Assembly: GCF_001949145.1 (NCBI RefSeq)
Contig: NW_019091387.1
Coordinates: 1,350,691-1,401,292 of the forward strand
Reading direction: 5' to 3'
DNA from: Acanthaster planci
Taxonomy: Eukaryota > Echinodermata > Asteroidea > Valvatida > Acanthasteridae
Length of the DNA: 50,602 nucleotides
In this document: one piece after another, positions 1 to 12,112 of the stretch
How positions within the stretch are numbered: position 1 is the stretch's first letter
Layout of the letters: each line of letters begins with the position of its first letter
Notes under the pieces: generated by a model
What the model was told of the DNA's origin: nothing
Databases searched by the model: none
Seen by the model: the letters and a program-made list of their open reading frames with translations, nothing else
Translations under genes and position numbers: made by a program

Positions 1-924
1 TTAGACACTTTTAGCTTAAAACATCATCCTTTGAATTAAAACAGCGAACAATAAGCTTTAGCTCCCTCTTTCACCACTATTCACCGTATAAATTTATTGT
101 TGTAAACACATGTTTTGTATGTCACCATGCTTGAAGTGACTCATTACAGATCAATCACATTGATAATTTATTATTTGTTATGAAATGTAGTCATATTCAA
201 AGCAATCTATTATGTAAAAATTAAATAAAGATTGCTACTGACGTCAAAAGCACGAGTTGAAGTCCTCCTTCATATCAGGCAAACTGAGAACAAAAGCCAT
301 CAGGAGCATCCAATAGAAGCCTGTATTGATGATGTCACACTATGGCTCTGCAATCATGACTGCTCTTGCACATGTCAGCATTGTGTTTGCTCACACTTAA
401 CATGAGAAAAAGTTGAACCATCCAAATTTGAATCAGAGTAACGTCCTGATGAATTTCTGGCACATGGCCGCGGTCATTTGGCGAGAAGGACATCTAACTT
501 ACTTTACCCGTTTTTAAAGTTCTTGTGCTATAAAACCCCTATTACGGCCACAAGGTCAAGAAACTCTGGGGACCAGAGCTATATTCTGACATCATCAAAT
601 TGGTAGATTTGTTTGCTCGTCTCATCCCCCCCTTTTTTTTACTCTGAGCATTCTCATGGTGGAACTGAACTCCCAAAATAACTATTCTTTTTTTAATAAA
701 TGCAAAGAGAAGCTGCCACCTTATTGATGATACTGGTATTAATGACCAATTCCCTGTTTAATGATTTTATTTTCCATAAAAGCAATGTGATTGATCTTTA
801 ACAAACAGAAGATGTTTGGAAATAAATCAAATCACTGAATGCCTCCTGTCGCAATTTTGAACGATCTTGTAATGGTACATGTACTATGTAGGAGTTGATG
901 ATGCCATTTCTGTTGTTATGCTAG
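1..924. other. intron of GM2A, no feature seen
   Basis: AT-rich non-coding sequence with no convincing exon. It should be the intron preceding the first GM2A exon in the window. Confidence 0.6.
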
Positions 925-1113
925 ACTCGGGTCGGCCTGTATGGCTTCAGCTTTGAGGACTGTGGTGGCTCTTCGGACCCCCTGCATGGCAATGTCAGTC
1001 TCTCCCCAAACGACCCTGTCACCCTGCCCGGTAAGCTCACGGTGTCTTTCAATGCCTCATTCGGCGTGGACGTGAAGTCGCCACTGAAGGTTGTTCTTGA
1101 ACTCAAGAAAAAG
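925..1113 (+). CDS. GM2A: GM2A exon (first in window)
   Basis: The exon follows a TAG acceptor at 922-924 and ends at a GTGAGT donor after 1113. It gives 63 codons covering the first beta strands, with the first conserved cysteine in EDCGG. No in-frame start codon suits a secreted protein, so the start exon is upstream of the window. Confidence 0.9.
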
Positions 1114-4100
1114 GTGAGTCTGTGACTTGCTGGACTCCATACTTGGACAAGAGAGGGAGCTGTGTTGCTATTGTTGTCCCTTTTAAGGGCACATGTACTT
1201 CAGGGGTTCCTTATAAAATTCAGTGTTGTAGTCGAGACCACTTAAGACCACCACAAGACCTCCAGTCTGAATTCAAGTCAAAGCAAAACAAAAGCAAAAC
1301 TGGTAGTTGTGACTGGTCTTGTGCCTGGGCTTGTGTCTTGTAATGGTCTCGACTGCAACACTGCCTTAATTAGGGAGCATCTCAAAGGTTTGGATAGCTT
1401 TGGAATGCATTATTCCCAGGATGTCTGTAATTGGAGCAGGCCATTCTAGAGTCATCAGTGTGCATGCACAGAGACCAGTGTTCCCTAATAGGGATTGGAA
1501 CAGGCAGTGTTCACATTGGAAGATTTGATAGCAGTCCAACTTCCGAGATGTTCCCTTCTCTTATCTGTACTGATACTGTAGGAGGCAGCAGGGACATACA
1601 GTAAACTCTGGCTAAGTCGGCACTCTCGGGACTCGGAAATTATGAGGACTTACACAAATGCCGACTTGTGCTGTAAGTCGTCATTTTGCTGACTTACACA
1701 TTCACATGTATTGCCTATTTACTGTACATTATGATTCCTTGCACTAATTCAGTGGCTTTGATTTACCCTGGTTTATTTTTGGACATGTACCTCCATGTCC
1801 AATCCCAGCAAGTTCGTTCTCAATTATTATCCTCACAGGCTGCAAATTTGATAATTGACCATGTGTTCCTAAGGACGAAGCAAAGACGGCAAGCCACTTA
1901 AAAATATCACATCACGACTCGATAGTGCAATATGTACATGATACAGTTACGGTACAGAAAACATACACTCATCTACACGCATTGGTTAAGTTCGTTAAAT
2001 AAGGCGACCCCTAAAATGGAGAGAGTGCATGCATGTAGCACTAGAGGGGTTACTGGTATTGATGTACTCATGCTGGCCGATTATCAACCACGGCCTGTGT
2101 TGCTAATAAACAGACATCGGTCAAGCAGTGTGGGACTTGTCACTTGACACTTCTTGGCTACCATGGCAAAGGACACTGGTACCAAAGCACTATTTTTTTT
2201 TTAATGCGGAATTACATGAAGGAATTTTCGTGGTTTTGTGGGAAAGGGACTGAGAAAGACATGCCGACTTATACGCAATGACGACTTATAAATGCCGACT
2301 TAGAAATGAAAGTTTCAATGGAAATACATTACAGAAGATTGGGACTTTTGTCAAAAGCTGACTTAGATGATATGATGAGTTGCGCGATGCCGACTTAGTC
2401 GGAGTTTACTGTACCTGTAATTAGGTTGGGCAGTGTAAGGGAGAAGGCCGACCTTCCAGTTTCAAAACTGGAAAAAAAATGGGATTTTTTATTTTGAGAA
2501 GTCTCTGATCCACCAATCAACAATTTACCGATATGTAAATGAAACCCCCCCCCCAAATTGTTTTTGCTGTACCGTCTGACCGACAGTGAAGTCCCCAATT
2601 TCAAGTTTGTGAGGTTTGGTCCTGAGTGGTTAGCACTAGTGGTAAGAAATACCTCATAGGAGGGACATCACAGACCTCTGTTTGGGGGGCGTGTCTGCTA
2701 TGCCCCCTTCTCCCACCCCATGTACAGTGACACCACCCAAAGGCAGTCCCTTTTTCTCACTCCTTAGCCTTGGGTGCACCGCTGTAAGAAAAAAATTAAT
2801 AAATAAAATCAAAAATAACTGGTCCCCTGATGTACGTGTTGCAGGAGCTTATTTGGATAGATTTGCCTTGCGTGGACGGAATTGGATCCTGCACATACGA
2901 TGATTTCTGCAAGATGCTCCCCCCCGAGCCGGCCTCTGGCTGCCCACCCCCGCTGAAGGAAAAGGGTCTTCCATGCCGATGTCCCGTCAAGGCGGTGAGT
3001 TGGGTTGTGCAAGATGCATCCGTGTCTTTGAATTTACCATGTCTAACCAAAGAGTAGGGCCTGAAATTTTGATCCGAGATTCCTAACGGAGACGGTTGAT
3101 GTCAACAAAATGGGGACGGGAGGCATGGCCTGATGTGTATTAGGGGTCAGGAATTTGGGGCCAAATGACTGTGGACTTTCTAATTCTAAGGTACCATAAA
3201 AGACGTCGCTTTCTCTGTCATTGTTAGTCTTATTTTTGCCTACCAGTGACTAGTACTGTACTTAATGTACATTTTGCTGTTGCTGATGTTGTCAAATCTA
3301 TCACATTCACTAGTGGATAACAAGTCAACTCAGTAGTCTAGTCACAACTTAAATAAGAAAGAAAACTTGTAAGCAGTCTGATACTGTATGACTTATGTTG
3401 AATGTGTAAGGACCTGTAATGAATTTGGCTACAGTGGAATGTGAAAGGGAAGTACATGCATATGTATTGGAGCTGCTTTTTGTAGATATATGTATTTTTA
3501 GCAATCTGCTCTGAATGAACAGAAGTGATTGAGGCTATGTTTGATTGATTTAGCTGTGGCTAAATATAACATGTGCCCTATGGTAGCCACTGGCAGCTAC
3601 AGCCATTGGCCATAGTTTTGTACATTAGCCACTCATGTACAGTATACATATATATGTAACTCATACATAGCCTTGTTTTTGTCTTTATTAGAACTCCAAG
3701 TAGGGTCTAGTTTTGGTACCATGTGGCTAACTCATGATTTTTTCTTTAAATCCATGCCTCTGTGTATCGTCAAATCCAATTTGGTCTTTCTAGAGTCAGC
3801 ATGCACACTAATCTCTTCCGGTTGTTTCAAAGTGGATGCGTACAAGCAAATAATACACCACATTCATTACAAGTTTTCAGTGACGTGCACAATCCAAGAA
3901 ACATCATCACAGCTTGTATGGTACTGTGACCAAATTTCCTTGTAAAGATGGTGTTACGTCTAAAGGTACATGCATGCATGGCATCCATTTAATTAGCCTA
4001 ACGAGCTTTTCATTGTTTTATATCATTCAGGGCAAGTACTCCCTGCCCCCTGCAGTGTTTACCATCCCCACCATTCCAAAAGTCCCAGAATTCCTGGCCG

Positions 4101-4192
4101 ATGGAGACTACAAAGCCAACGTCAAGGCTTACTATGGCAGCAAAGAACTGGGCTGCATCAATCTGACCTTCTCACTCAAGCTGAATGAATAG
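925..4192 (+). CDS. GM2A: GM2 ganglioside activator, 5'-partial, three exons
   Basis: Exons 925-1113, 2845-2994 and 4031-4192 are all phase 0 with AG/GT borders and join into about 166 residues ending in TAG at 4190-4192. The product is an ML-type lipid-binding protein of the lysosome; in the family it lifts GM2 ganglioside from membranes and presents it to beta-hexosaminidase A. Visible landmarks are GFSFEDCGG at the start, SLSPNDPVTLPG, SPLKVVLELKK, then WIDLPCVDGIGSCTYDDFC, GLPCRCPV, KYSLPP and LGCINLTFSLK at the end, matching vertebrate GM2A in order. Eight cysteines are present, the number needed for the family's four disulfides. Mature human GM2A is about 160 residues, so only the signal peptide and a few residues are missing, in an exon before position 1. 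The family assignment is strong; activity on GM2 in this species is inferred. Confidence 0.93.
1599..2411. mobile_element. Tc1/mariner-type non-autonomous element
   Basis: The element starts CAGTAAACTCTGGCTAAGTC and ends with the near-perfect inverse; the termini share about 24 bp. A TA dinucleotide flanks both ends (1597-1598 and 2412-2413), as expected for Tc1/mariner/pogo target duplication. Inside, the motif GCCGACTTA recurs several times near both ends, in sub-terminal blocks. No transposase reading frame is visible in 813 bp, so it is non-autonomous. It sits in the first GM2A intron of the window. Confidence 0.75.
2845..2994 (+). CDS. GM2A: GM2A middle exon
   Basis: Fifty codons lie between a TTGCAG acceptor and a GTGAGT donor. 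They hold six of the eight cysteines, including the family pattern LPC..GSC..DFC and the pair PCRC. Confidence 0.92.
4031..4192 (+). CDS. GM2A: GM2A last exon
   Basis: Fifty-three codons plus stop follow an ATTCAG acceptor. The sequence KYSLPPAVFTIP and the terminal LGCINLTFSLK match the C-terminal half of the ML fold. The last cysteine sits in LGCIN. Confidence 0.92.
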   Translation, partial: GKYSLPPAVFTIPTIPKVPEFLADGDYKANVKAYYGSKELGCINLTFSLKLNE

Positions 4193-7100
4193 ATCAGCCT
4201 TCACCCTTTGTCACGAGATGAGTAAAAAGATGTGCTTTCAGGAATGACAGCTTTTGCACAACAGGAAGATCATTCTCTCTCCAGCATTCTTAAAGAATAC
4301 CAATGATAGCAAAGGTTGAGAATTCCACATCAAAAATGGTGTTGTGTGAATACTTGTCCTTAAAGTAGAAAAAGGACCACCAATGTACTACTTTCAGTAT
4401 AAATTTTAACCTGCAATTCAAATTTTTCCCTAATATGCTTACACTTTACTGATTATAAAGATTGATGAGTTTGGTAACAGAATAATGCTACTTGAATAAA
4501 ACAGCATCATTCAACAAACTATGACTATCAACCCATTAACATTCACAACTAGCAAAGTAATTCTTTTTTTTTATATTGAAAATAGAACTTCACATTGGTG
4601 CTAAATGTCGAACATAAGTGGTCCTTATGCTATTTCACTGATAGAAGTATTCACACGGCTCCACCTATGTATGTCAGAACGCTTTGTTCTGTTAATGTGA
4701 AATTGTCCTGATGCAAAAAAAAATTTTGCCTGAGTTGTCCAAAATGTAACATCCAGATTTTTCTGTGCTGTGCTTGTGCAGCTGAAATAACTTCCGGGTC
4801 CATGTCAACCCCCCCCCCAACTCAGTCTCAGAGGCTTGAAAAAGCAACAGTGCAGTTAGAAATGACTCACAAATCCTGAGAAAATGACCACCAAGGTCCA
4901 GCATTCGTAAAGTCTCACTTAAAGGACAGTGGTCGTGGTGTCACGTCAATTTCAAAAGGCAGTATCTTTGGCCAAATATAATACCATGCCTTGGAAAAGT
5001 GCAACATGGAATACATGTACCACTGTTGGCAAGTGGTTAAGTCTTACACAATACGCTTTTACAAATATTACAAATAATATGTGATTTGCTAAGTAGCTCA
5101 ATGAAGTCGAATGCAGGCCTTTTGCCGTCAATTTCCACAAAGTTACTTTGAAACTGATCAGTAAAGCAGTAGATTTAATTTTCATCATAACTTCATCTGT
5201 CAAGGATCAAAGAACAATCCAGAAATTGCTTGTTTCATATGTATGCAACTTTACCATTGGCCTGTTGGCCATGTTTGCAGATGAAAAACTCCAGCAGTTT
5301 ATATATATATGACAGTCATGCATGGAATGGTTGCTTTGGCAGTACATCAGTTCAGTTTATTGCATCTTGGAGGTTTACTTTCCAAATCTTCTTATGTGTA
5401 AGAGTCTGATTGTTCAAAAAGAAGTTCAGGAAATCCCAAGTATTTTTCCAGTATACTTGTAACTGTTTGTGTATTTTTATATATTGGAATTTATTGACTG
5501 TCATAAAATAATCTTCTTAAGTGAAATGTCTACTGGAATAGATTCTGTGAAGATAAAATTGCAATACAGCGAATCCTGAACATATGTAAATGCTGCAATC
5601 TGAAGTACAGTATGTACATGTAGTTAAACATGCTTGTAGACAAGGATGTTGGTTGGAGTCCACCAAAAGTAGAAGTTTGAAAGGGGCTTTGATATACCCC
5701 CCCCCCTGAATGCTTCCTTGATTGCAGTAGGGATTTCTAATCATGTTAGATATTCAAATGAAATTGCATTGCAAACCTATACTCCTTTTTTTCATAAATA
5801 TATAATTTAAGGTTGAATTAAGAAAGTCAAAGGTATTGGTTTGAAGCCTGGACTTGTGAAATCCCTGTCATAGCTCTTCTGAACTGTAAGGTCCAGTGTT
5901 TTGTTGGGTATTCCCGTTATCAGTGATGACAGTGGCTTTGACACAAAGGCAATTTGACAAGGATTATTTATCTTATTGCTGACTGCATGTCAGGGTTGGT
6001 AATTTGATTGTACCCAAAAATCTCAGAAAAATGAAGTGCGTTATTTCAGCCACGTGACCACAGATCATGGACGTGCACATCTACCTCAAAGCCTGTGGAA
6101 AAACTATTCAAATTTATCTTTTTAAAATGGTTAGGAAAAACTTTGTGGTTAGGCCTCTGAATAAGAATGAGATTGATTCAGTCATGCTGGCAAAAGCTGT
6201 TAATCACTTGTCCGAATGACTGTTACAGTTTATCATTCAATATGAAGCAACCAAAGCAACTTTTTATACTACAGGTATGCTGAAATACTAAGTTTGTTAG
6301 ACTAGTGAAAGGCAAATTCCGGTATCTGACTTTTAATGAATGGGTTTTACTTTCTACTGGTTACAGGTGTGAGCCTGTAATGCAAAATTATGCAGTGTAA
6401 AGACATTCCCAAATAAAAAGGGCAATTTTTTTTCTGCAGGTTGTTCATAATGCTTGTCAACATTTTTCATTTATAATGAGATTTCTATTGTTTTCTATCG
6501 TATGCATAGTGCTTATTGTTTCAAATAAGTACTAATTAAAATAAATAATGTGTGGTTTGGGACCATTTTCAGCCAAAAAATTCCACACTAAATGTAATTA
6601 TTGAATATGAAATATATCAAGTGACAGGATATGCATGTGCCTTGTTTCGATCAAAATGTGGAAATAATTGAGTTGACACTAAAAAATATTAAATAATTTT
6701 GTTTTGTTGGCAAACTGATAATTTTGTACAAATTGTCCTTTATCAACAAATTAGATAAAAAAAAAAGTCTGCATGTGCGTTGTTTTACTTGGAAACTGTA
6801 ACCAGATACAATACTGAAGCCAATGGTTGAAGCATTAAAGGTTGCATTACACCAGGAGAAGAGAATCTTCATTGTGGGAAGTGTACTGAAGTCCATGGCT
6901 ATCTCATACTTCCACACAAGAGGCAAAATGGCCCGGTTGATCCGATGCCGGAGCAGGGGTGTTCAAAGTTCAAAGAGTGGGATGAACCAAAAGTAAAAAT
7001 CGAGGAGGAAGGGAAAATTGTCATCAAATTATTATTACAGTGACATACATCCAATCTGTCAATTTTCTGTTGCTCTCTAAGTTGAGACGACCATGGGCAT

Positions 7101-7750
7101 CGAGAGAATTTTTTAGGGGGCCCCTGGGGTGCATCATCAACAGCAAATTGATGAACCATAACGGATGGCAATTTTTTTTCTGGACTCCTTGTTGCCACGA
7201 ATGGTAGCAGCCACGTGCTCCCTACTCATCCTCGCAACAAGTGCTACACAGGAAAGTTTAAGTGAGTTGTTGTTTTCTCCCCAAACAGAGCTATTTGTTA
7301 CCTATGTGTACTTGAGTTTTTGGTGGGGGTTCCCTGAGTAAGAGTTACAGATAAAAACGAGTTAGTGTTATGCTACCTGAACATCACTAGATGTGTAGAA
7401 GATACCTGCAAAAAAACACCCGACATTCATATACCGCCCTCTCTTGATGATTTAAAAACGCTGTGTGAGATAGTCTGACACCTAGTTTCAAAGAAAATTC
7501 AATTCATCAACATTATTTAAGAAGTCTAGGTGCCATTTCAATGCGCTTCTGTTCTAAATTTCGCCAGAAATGACTTCACGCGATCTTTACACAGTCATTT
7601 GATTTGGTCATGATAGTACGCAGGTGGAATTAGGCCTAGGCCCGGCCGTGTATACAACTTTCTTTTTTACTCACAAAAGTCTCAGGAAAGAAGTAAACTG
7701 TAAAGCTTTAATGGACTCACGAAAATAAGAATTTTTTTTAACGCCTGACG
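4193..7750. other. GM2A 3' UTR, intergenic DNA and EMC7 5' flank
   Basis: There is no convincing coding sequence in this 3.5 kb. The first part is expected to be the GM2A 3' UTR. The last few hundred bases should hold the EMC7 promoter, but no TATA box or CpG-rich core stands out. Confidence 0.5.
4495..4500 (+). promoter_or_regulatory. candidate GM2A poly(A) signal
   Basis: An AATAAA hexamer lies about 300 nt after the GM2A stop. Further AATAAA copies occur downstream (for example near 6410), so this is the nearest candidate rather than a proven cleavage site. Confidence 0.35.
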
Positions 7751-7941
7751 ATGTTGAGGACGCTGATACTTGTGCTCACAATGTGGGCTTGTCCATGTTT
7801 CATGGAAGAGACGGAGGATAACAAAGTGAACGATACATTTACTATTGAGGGCAAAGTGTTGGTGACTGGCGTAAAGGCAGCCGAGTGGTTACCACACACG
7901 CGAATTCTAGTGGACGGTGGACAATATGTCGGTTTCCTGAG
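7751..7941 (+). CDS. EMC7: EMC7 exon 1: signal peptide and start of beta-sandwich
   Basis: The exon starts with ATG and ends at a GTAGGC donor, splitting the arginine codon AG|A. It encodes the signal peptide and the first strands of the lumenal domain through YVGFLR. Confidence 0.92.
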
Positions 7942-10900
7942 GTAGGCCTTTATTATAAGAAAAAAAGGCTACTTTTACGAAACAACTCATCTAGCATTGT
8001 CTAGATTAAGTTGGCAGTGTCCAGCATGTGCAGTGATGTTCTCCATTGTATCCTCTTTCATTTCACAAAGATTTGGTTTGGGAAAAGAGGACAGGGCTTT
8101 GGTTTTTGAGAGAAATTATGGAGGTAGGCTAAACGGCAGCATACATGACATGATGAAGACGTGCTGTCTTGACGAAGACAATTTAGGGTAGGCCTATGTA
8201 GTATGGTCCTTTAAACCTGGATCAAGATTGTTGGCAAGTTTGTTGAATTTTCACAATGGCTGGGTTCGGACAACCAGACATGAAACAAACTGGTTTGATC
8301 CGACTGAATGCTTGTTGTTCGCCAAATGCAAAAGTGTTCTTTTGCTTAGATATTGGCAAAATTTGCCTATAATAGAGCTAGGCCTATAGGATTAAGAAGC
8401 GAATGCTTAAGGTCTAAATTTCAGGTATTTCGAAAAAGTGGACTTTGCTTCCTTATTTTAGGAACACCGTTATGGGTTATGAAACCCTTTCCGGAGGGTA
8501 AATATCTAATTCAATAATTGGCAGAGTTCTTAAAAAAGATGTTGTTGAATAAAAACAAAAAAATAATCCTGGTGCCTTTTTTCCACCTATGCACATAGAG
8601 GGCACCTGTACATTTCTGGAAGACGCTGCTGGTCTTTGTATCATGAATAATGTTGTGGTTTACTAATAATAGGTGTTGGCACAGGAGGATAAATGGGGGG
8701 TGGACGGTGGAGGATACTGTGTTGGAATGGTTTTTTGACGTATAAAAGCTGATTCTGGTATTTATTTGTATGAGAAAGTGTATTGATATGATGAAGATTT
8801 ATTAAAGGCAAATTTTCAGTTTGCATACTGTAGGCACTGGCTTGAACCCCCCTCGGTATGCATGTACCTCCCTTCCCCCCTTCATGCGTACGTACTTTAT
8901 GGATGGCCCCTAACAGGGACTTGCAGGGACTTTTGATGGACTCGAATACAACACTGCTCCATTCATTGATTTTTTTTTCTCACTTGCCCCTGTCATTCCG
9001 TTTTTATTTTTCAAAATTTTTGTTCCAGGGGGCAAGTGCTCTTCGACTCGTGTTTTCAAAAACATTTTTAACATCTTACAAAGTTATGTCAGTCAAGAAT
9101 TAGCTGCATGTATTCAGCCTCAGGAAGTCCTCCTTTTGCACGTTGAAGGGATGAGAAGTCAATTTTTATTGTAATTTGCCTGTACTTTTCATTGTATCAA
9201 TCACATGTTCAATCACAGAGCTGACGGGGCTTTCAAAGTGACTGGTGTCCCTTCAGGGTCCTACGTAGTGGAAGTTGCCAATCCCACCTACGTCTTTGAG
9301 CCGGCTCGGGTGGACATCACCGCCAAGGGTAAGATGCGAGCGCGCAAAGTCAACCACATCCAGAGCAACGCCGTGGTCACCCTACCGTACCCACTGCGCT
9401 TTAAGTCTAAACAGCACGCTATGTACTTTCAGAAGCGAGAGGAGTTTAGGATAACAGACATGCTGAAAAATCCCATGGTGAGTCTCGCATTCTTCCTGTT
9501 ACAATGTAGCTCAAGTGAAAAAAAAAAAGTCTTTGCTTTTTTTAAAAAGGAGAGGAGGTAGTCATTTTTCTTTCCTTTTCTATTTCATTAAAGGGCAGAT
9601 TTTGACAAGATGGCAGATGGATTTACTGTGTTTTTTTTGTCCCGAGGAGTTTTCACCACATGTGACAGTTTTGAACTTAAATTTGTAGCAAAATATTCAG
9701 TTAGAAATTGGGTAATTCTATAAATTAGGAGTCCCTGTCACATAAAATGTGATTTTATAAGGTCAGAACACATTCTGTAATTTCCAAGGGTGATGAAGTA
9801 ATGCAAATTACCTGCCAGGCAACTAGAAATTGTTTGAAATCAGTTTCAGTGATGCGTTCATGTCAAATTACACAGTTCAGGAGACACAAAAATGTCAAAC
9901 TTTTGGACCCCGAATTTATAGAATGACCCAACTGCTAAAAAGTTAAAATAAATTCAAATTAAAAGAAAAAAAATGAAAACAAGTACATGGGGAAAAAGGA
10001 AGTTGACAGGACAAAAACTGTTTTCCTTATGGCTGTAATCACAGCTGCTTCTGGCCCTTTTGGTAAGATTGAAGATGTAATTGGGCTGTATGGCCGTGTG
10101 CATGTTTCACTGGCATGTTCAGAATTGTGCTTAGAATTGTAAGGTAGTCAGACCATCGGAATTCACTTTAATGTGATGACGGTTTTTAGTTGTTTACAAG
10201 TTTCCCGCTTTTCTGTGTTGCAAAGATTTTACATCCAAATAAACATAGTACACTCTGGATTGTACTTGAAAGCTTGTCCAGAAATTGAACCTAACAAAGT
10301 GGACTCTTGATACAAAGAGCACTCTTGGAGCTAAAAATTATTACCAAAAGCAAATCTGTAAGCCCAATATCTGTTAAATTTCTTTGTTTTTTTCTTTTTC
10401 AATCTTCTTCATGTAACAAGGTTCTCTTCTAACAAAATTTGGCTAACTCCAGCTACTCAGTTATGTGAATGACAGTTTGGAAACATTTTTCATGGTGAGC
10501 TCAACTTCTTTGCCTGCAGGTTCTGATGATGATTCTACCACTCATCTTCATTGTAGTCCTGCCCAAACTCATCAACACTCAAGACCCAGAGATCCAAAAG
10601 GTAAAGTAACTCATCTAGAACGATTGTCAGTTGTTACTGACACCTTTAGGCTGCTGCATACATGTAACTTGCAGCTATCAGTGGGATTCACCTATTGTTA
10701 AGGCATGAAGACAAACGTACAAACAGCTTCTGAGTAATTAAATTAATTTCATGCAGAAAATAATAAATACAAGATGGGACCCAACCTATTACATGAGTCA
10801 CACGTCACCAAAGCCACATTGGAGTGAAAGGCCTATGAAAGACATGAATCCTGAGCAGTGTAAATCAGTAGGAACGCTTGACATCTTCTAGCTGCATAAC

Positions 10901-11250
10901 GTCCATTTTTATCAGGATATCATCCGGATGGCAAATTAAAACAGAGTTCCCTTTGCCCTGTCTGTGGCAACTACAAAATAACCCCCCCAAAAAGGACTAA
11001 AGACTTATTTTGTAGATCCAGTCACATTTGCCTCCCTTAAAACCTTACTTTGCCCCTGTAGTGATGAGGTTGTGGAATCATTTCTTCCTGGTATTCATTT
11101 CCTTCCTTGCAGGAGATGCAGAATATGAACCTGATGAATCCCAAAACAGAGATGCCAGACTTGTCCGAGATGATGGCCAAGATGTTTGGAGGAGGTTCCT
11201 CTCAGCCCAAGAAGAAAGAGAAGACGGCCAAGATAAAGAAGATCAAATAG
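7751..11250 (+). CDS. EMC7: ER membrane protein complex subunit 7, four exons, complete
   Basis: Exons 7751-7941, 9219-9477, 10520-10600 and 11113-11250 join in phase into 222 residues (human EMC7 is 242). EMC7 is part of the ER membrane protein complex, which inserts transmembrane segments into the ER membrane. The N-terminus (MLRTLILVLTMWACPC) is a hydrophobic signal peptide. The lumenal beta-sandwich domain follows (roughly residues 30-145), with the family signatures TRILVDGGQYVGFLR, PSGSYVVEVANPTYVFEP, ITAKGKMRARKVN and VTLPYPLRFKSK. One membrane span lies near residues 150-170 (VLMMILPLIFIVVLPKLI), and a short cytosolic tail ends in lysine-rich KKKEKTAKIKKIK. The ATG at 7751 is chosen because it gives the signal peptide. 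The assignment is firm. Confidence 0.95.
9219..9477 (+). CDS. EMC7: EMC7 exon 2: lumenal domain core
   Basis: The exon follows an AATCACAG acceptor and ends at ATG|GTGAGT. It encodes most of the lumenal domain, from ADGAFKVTGVPSGSYVVEV to TDMLKNPM. Confidence 0.95.
9708..9931. mobile_element. small inverted-repeat element (MITE) in EMC7 intron
   Basis: The ends TTGGGTAATTCTATAAATT and, inverted, TTGGGTCATTCTATAAATT differ at one base; the similarity runs on for about 25 bp. The 224 bp body has no coding capacity. A flanking duplication is not clear, so the superfamily is not assigned. Confidence 0.7.
10520..10600 (+). CDS. EMC7: EMC7 exon 3: transmembrane segment
   Basis: Twenty-seven codons between a CTGCAG acceptor and a GTAAAG donor encode the single membrane span and the conserved LINTQDPEIQK stretch after it. 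Confidence 0.93.
11113..11250 (+). CDS. EMC7: EMC7 exon 4: cytosolic tail
   Basis: Forty-five codons plus TAG follow a CTTGCAG acceptor. MPDLSEMMAKMFGGG corresponds to the human tail PDVSEFMTRLF. The C-terminus is basic. Confidence 0.92.
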   Translation, partial: EMQNMNLMNPKTEMPDLSEMMAKMFGGGSSQPKKKEKTAKIKKIK

Positions 11251-11807
11251 CTGAAATAAAACCTGCAGGCATTGGAAATGGATGTGGTCACTGGTGGTAT
11301 GTGGGACATGGTGTTGAGGCGAGTGGTATAAGCCATGGTGTTATCAATTATGGTTCTTTCCGTATGGTATTTCAAACCATAAGGTATTAGACCACCATGC
11401 CAAAATTAATCGAGGTTTTCAAATACCACTGCATTATATCTAAGCACTGACTCAAATTTGTCATTAGAAAGCTTTTTTAATTTTTGAAAATCCGAAAATT
11501 TGGAATTGTCATTTGTAGAAAGAAACTGCAGTTTGATTGCCCCTTTTTCAGACTACAGTGAACACTGCCCATGACTTAGATCAAAGATATGCACATGTTT
11601 TGAGCATTAGTGGTGATGTGGACGGTGGTGGACAAAGAATTTTTCCGTATTCCCACTCTGACTTCCCATTATGTTCCTTGAACCCAAGAGGGCAGAGACC
11701 ATGGGGATTGTCCAGAGCTGTTTACAGAGAGTTGTGACATGCGTGTTTCAATTGTTGGGACCAAAAGGATGGATTATGTGTGGGCGGACGTGGCTAATTA
11801 GCACACA

Positions 11808-12112
11808 NNNNNNNNNNNNNNNNNNNNNNNNNNNNNNNNNNNNNNNNNNNNNNNNNNNNNNNNNNNNNNNNNNNNNNNNNNNNNNNNNNNNNNNNNNNNN
11901 NNNNNNNNNNNNNNNNNNNNNNNNNNNNNNNNNNNNNNNNNNNNNNNNNNNNNNNNNNNNNNNNNNNNNNNNNNNNNNNNNNNNNNNNNNNNNNNNNNNN
12001 NNNNNNNNNNNNNNNNNNNNNNNNNNNNNNNNNNNNNNNNNNNNNNNNNNNNNNNNNNNNNNNNNNNNNNNNNNNNNNNNNNNNNNNNNNNNNNNNNNNN
12101 NNNNNNNNNNNN
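11808..12112. other. assembly gap
   Basis: This is a run of about 305 N bases. Nothing can be said about its content; reading frames that cross it are artefacts. Confidence 0.99.

Noticed and set aside
7997-8191. 64-residue plus-strand frame in the first EMC7 intron
   Set aside because: EMC7 exons 1 and 2 join in phase without it and the residues match nothing in the family.
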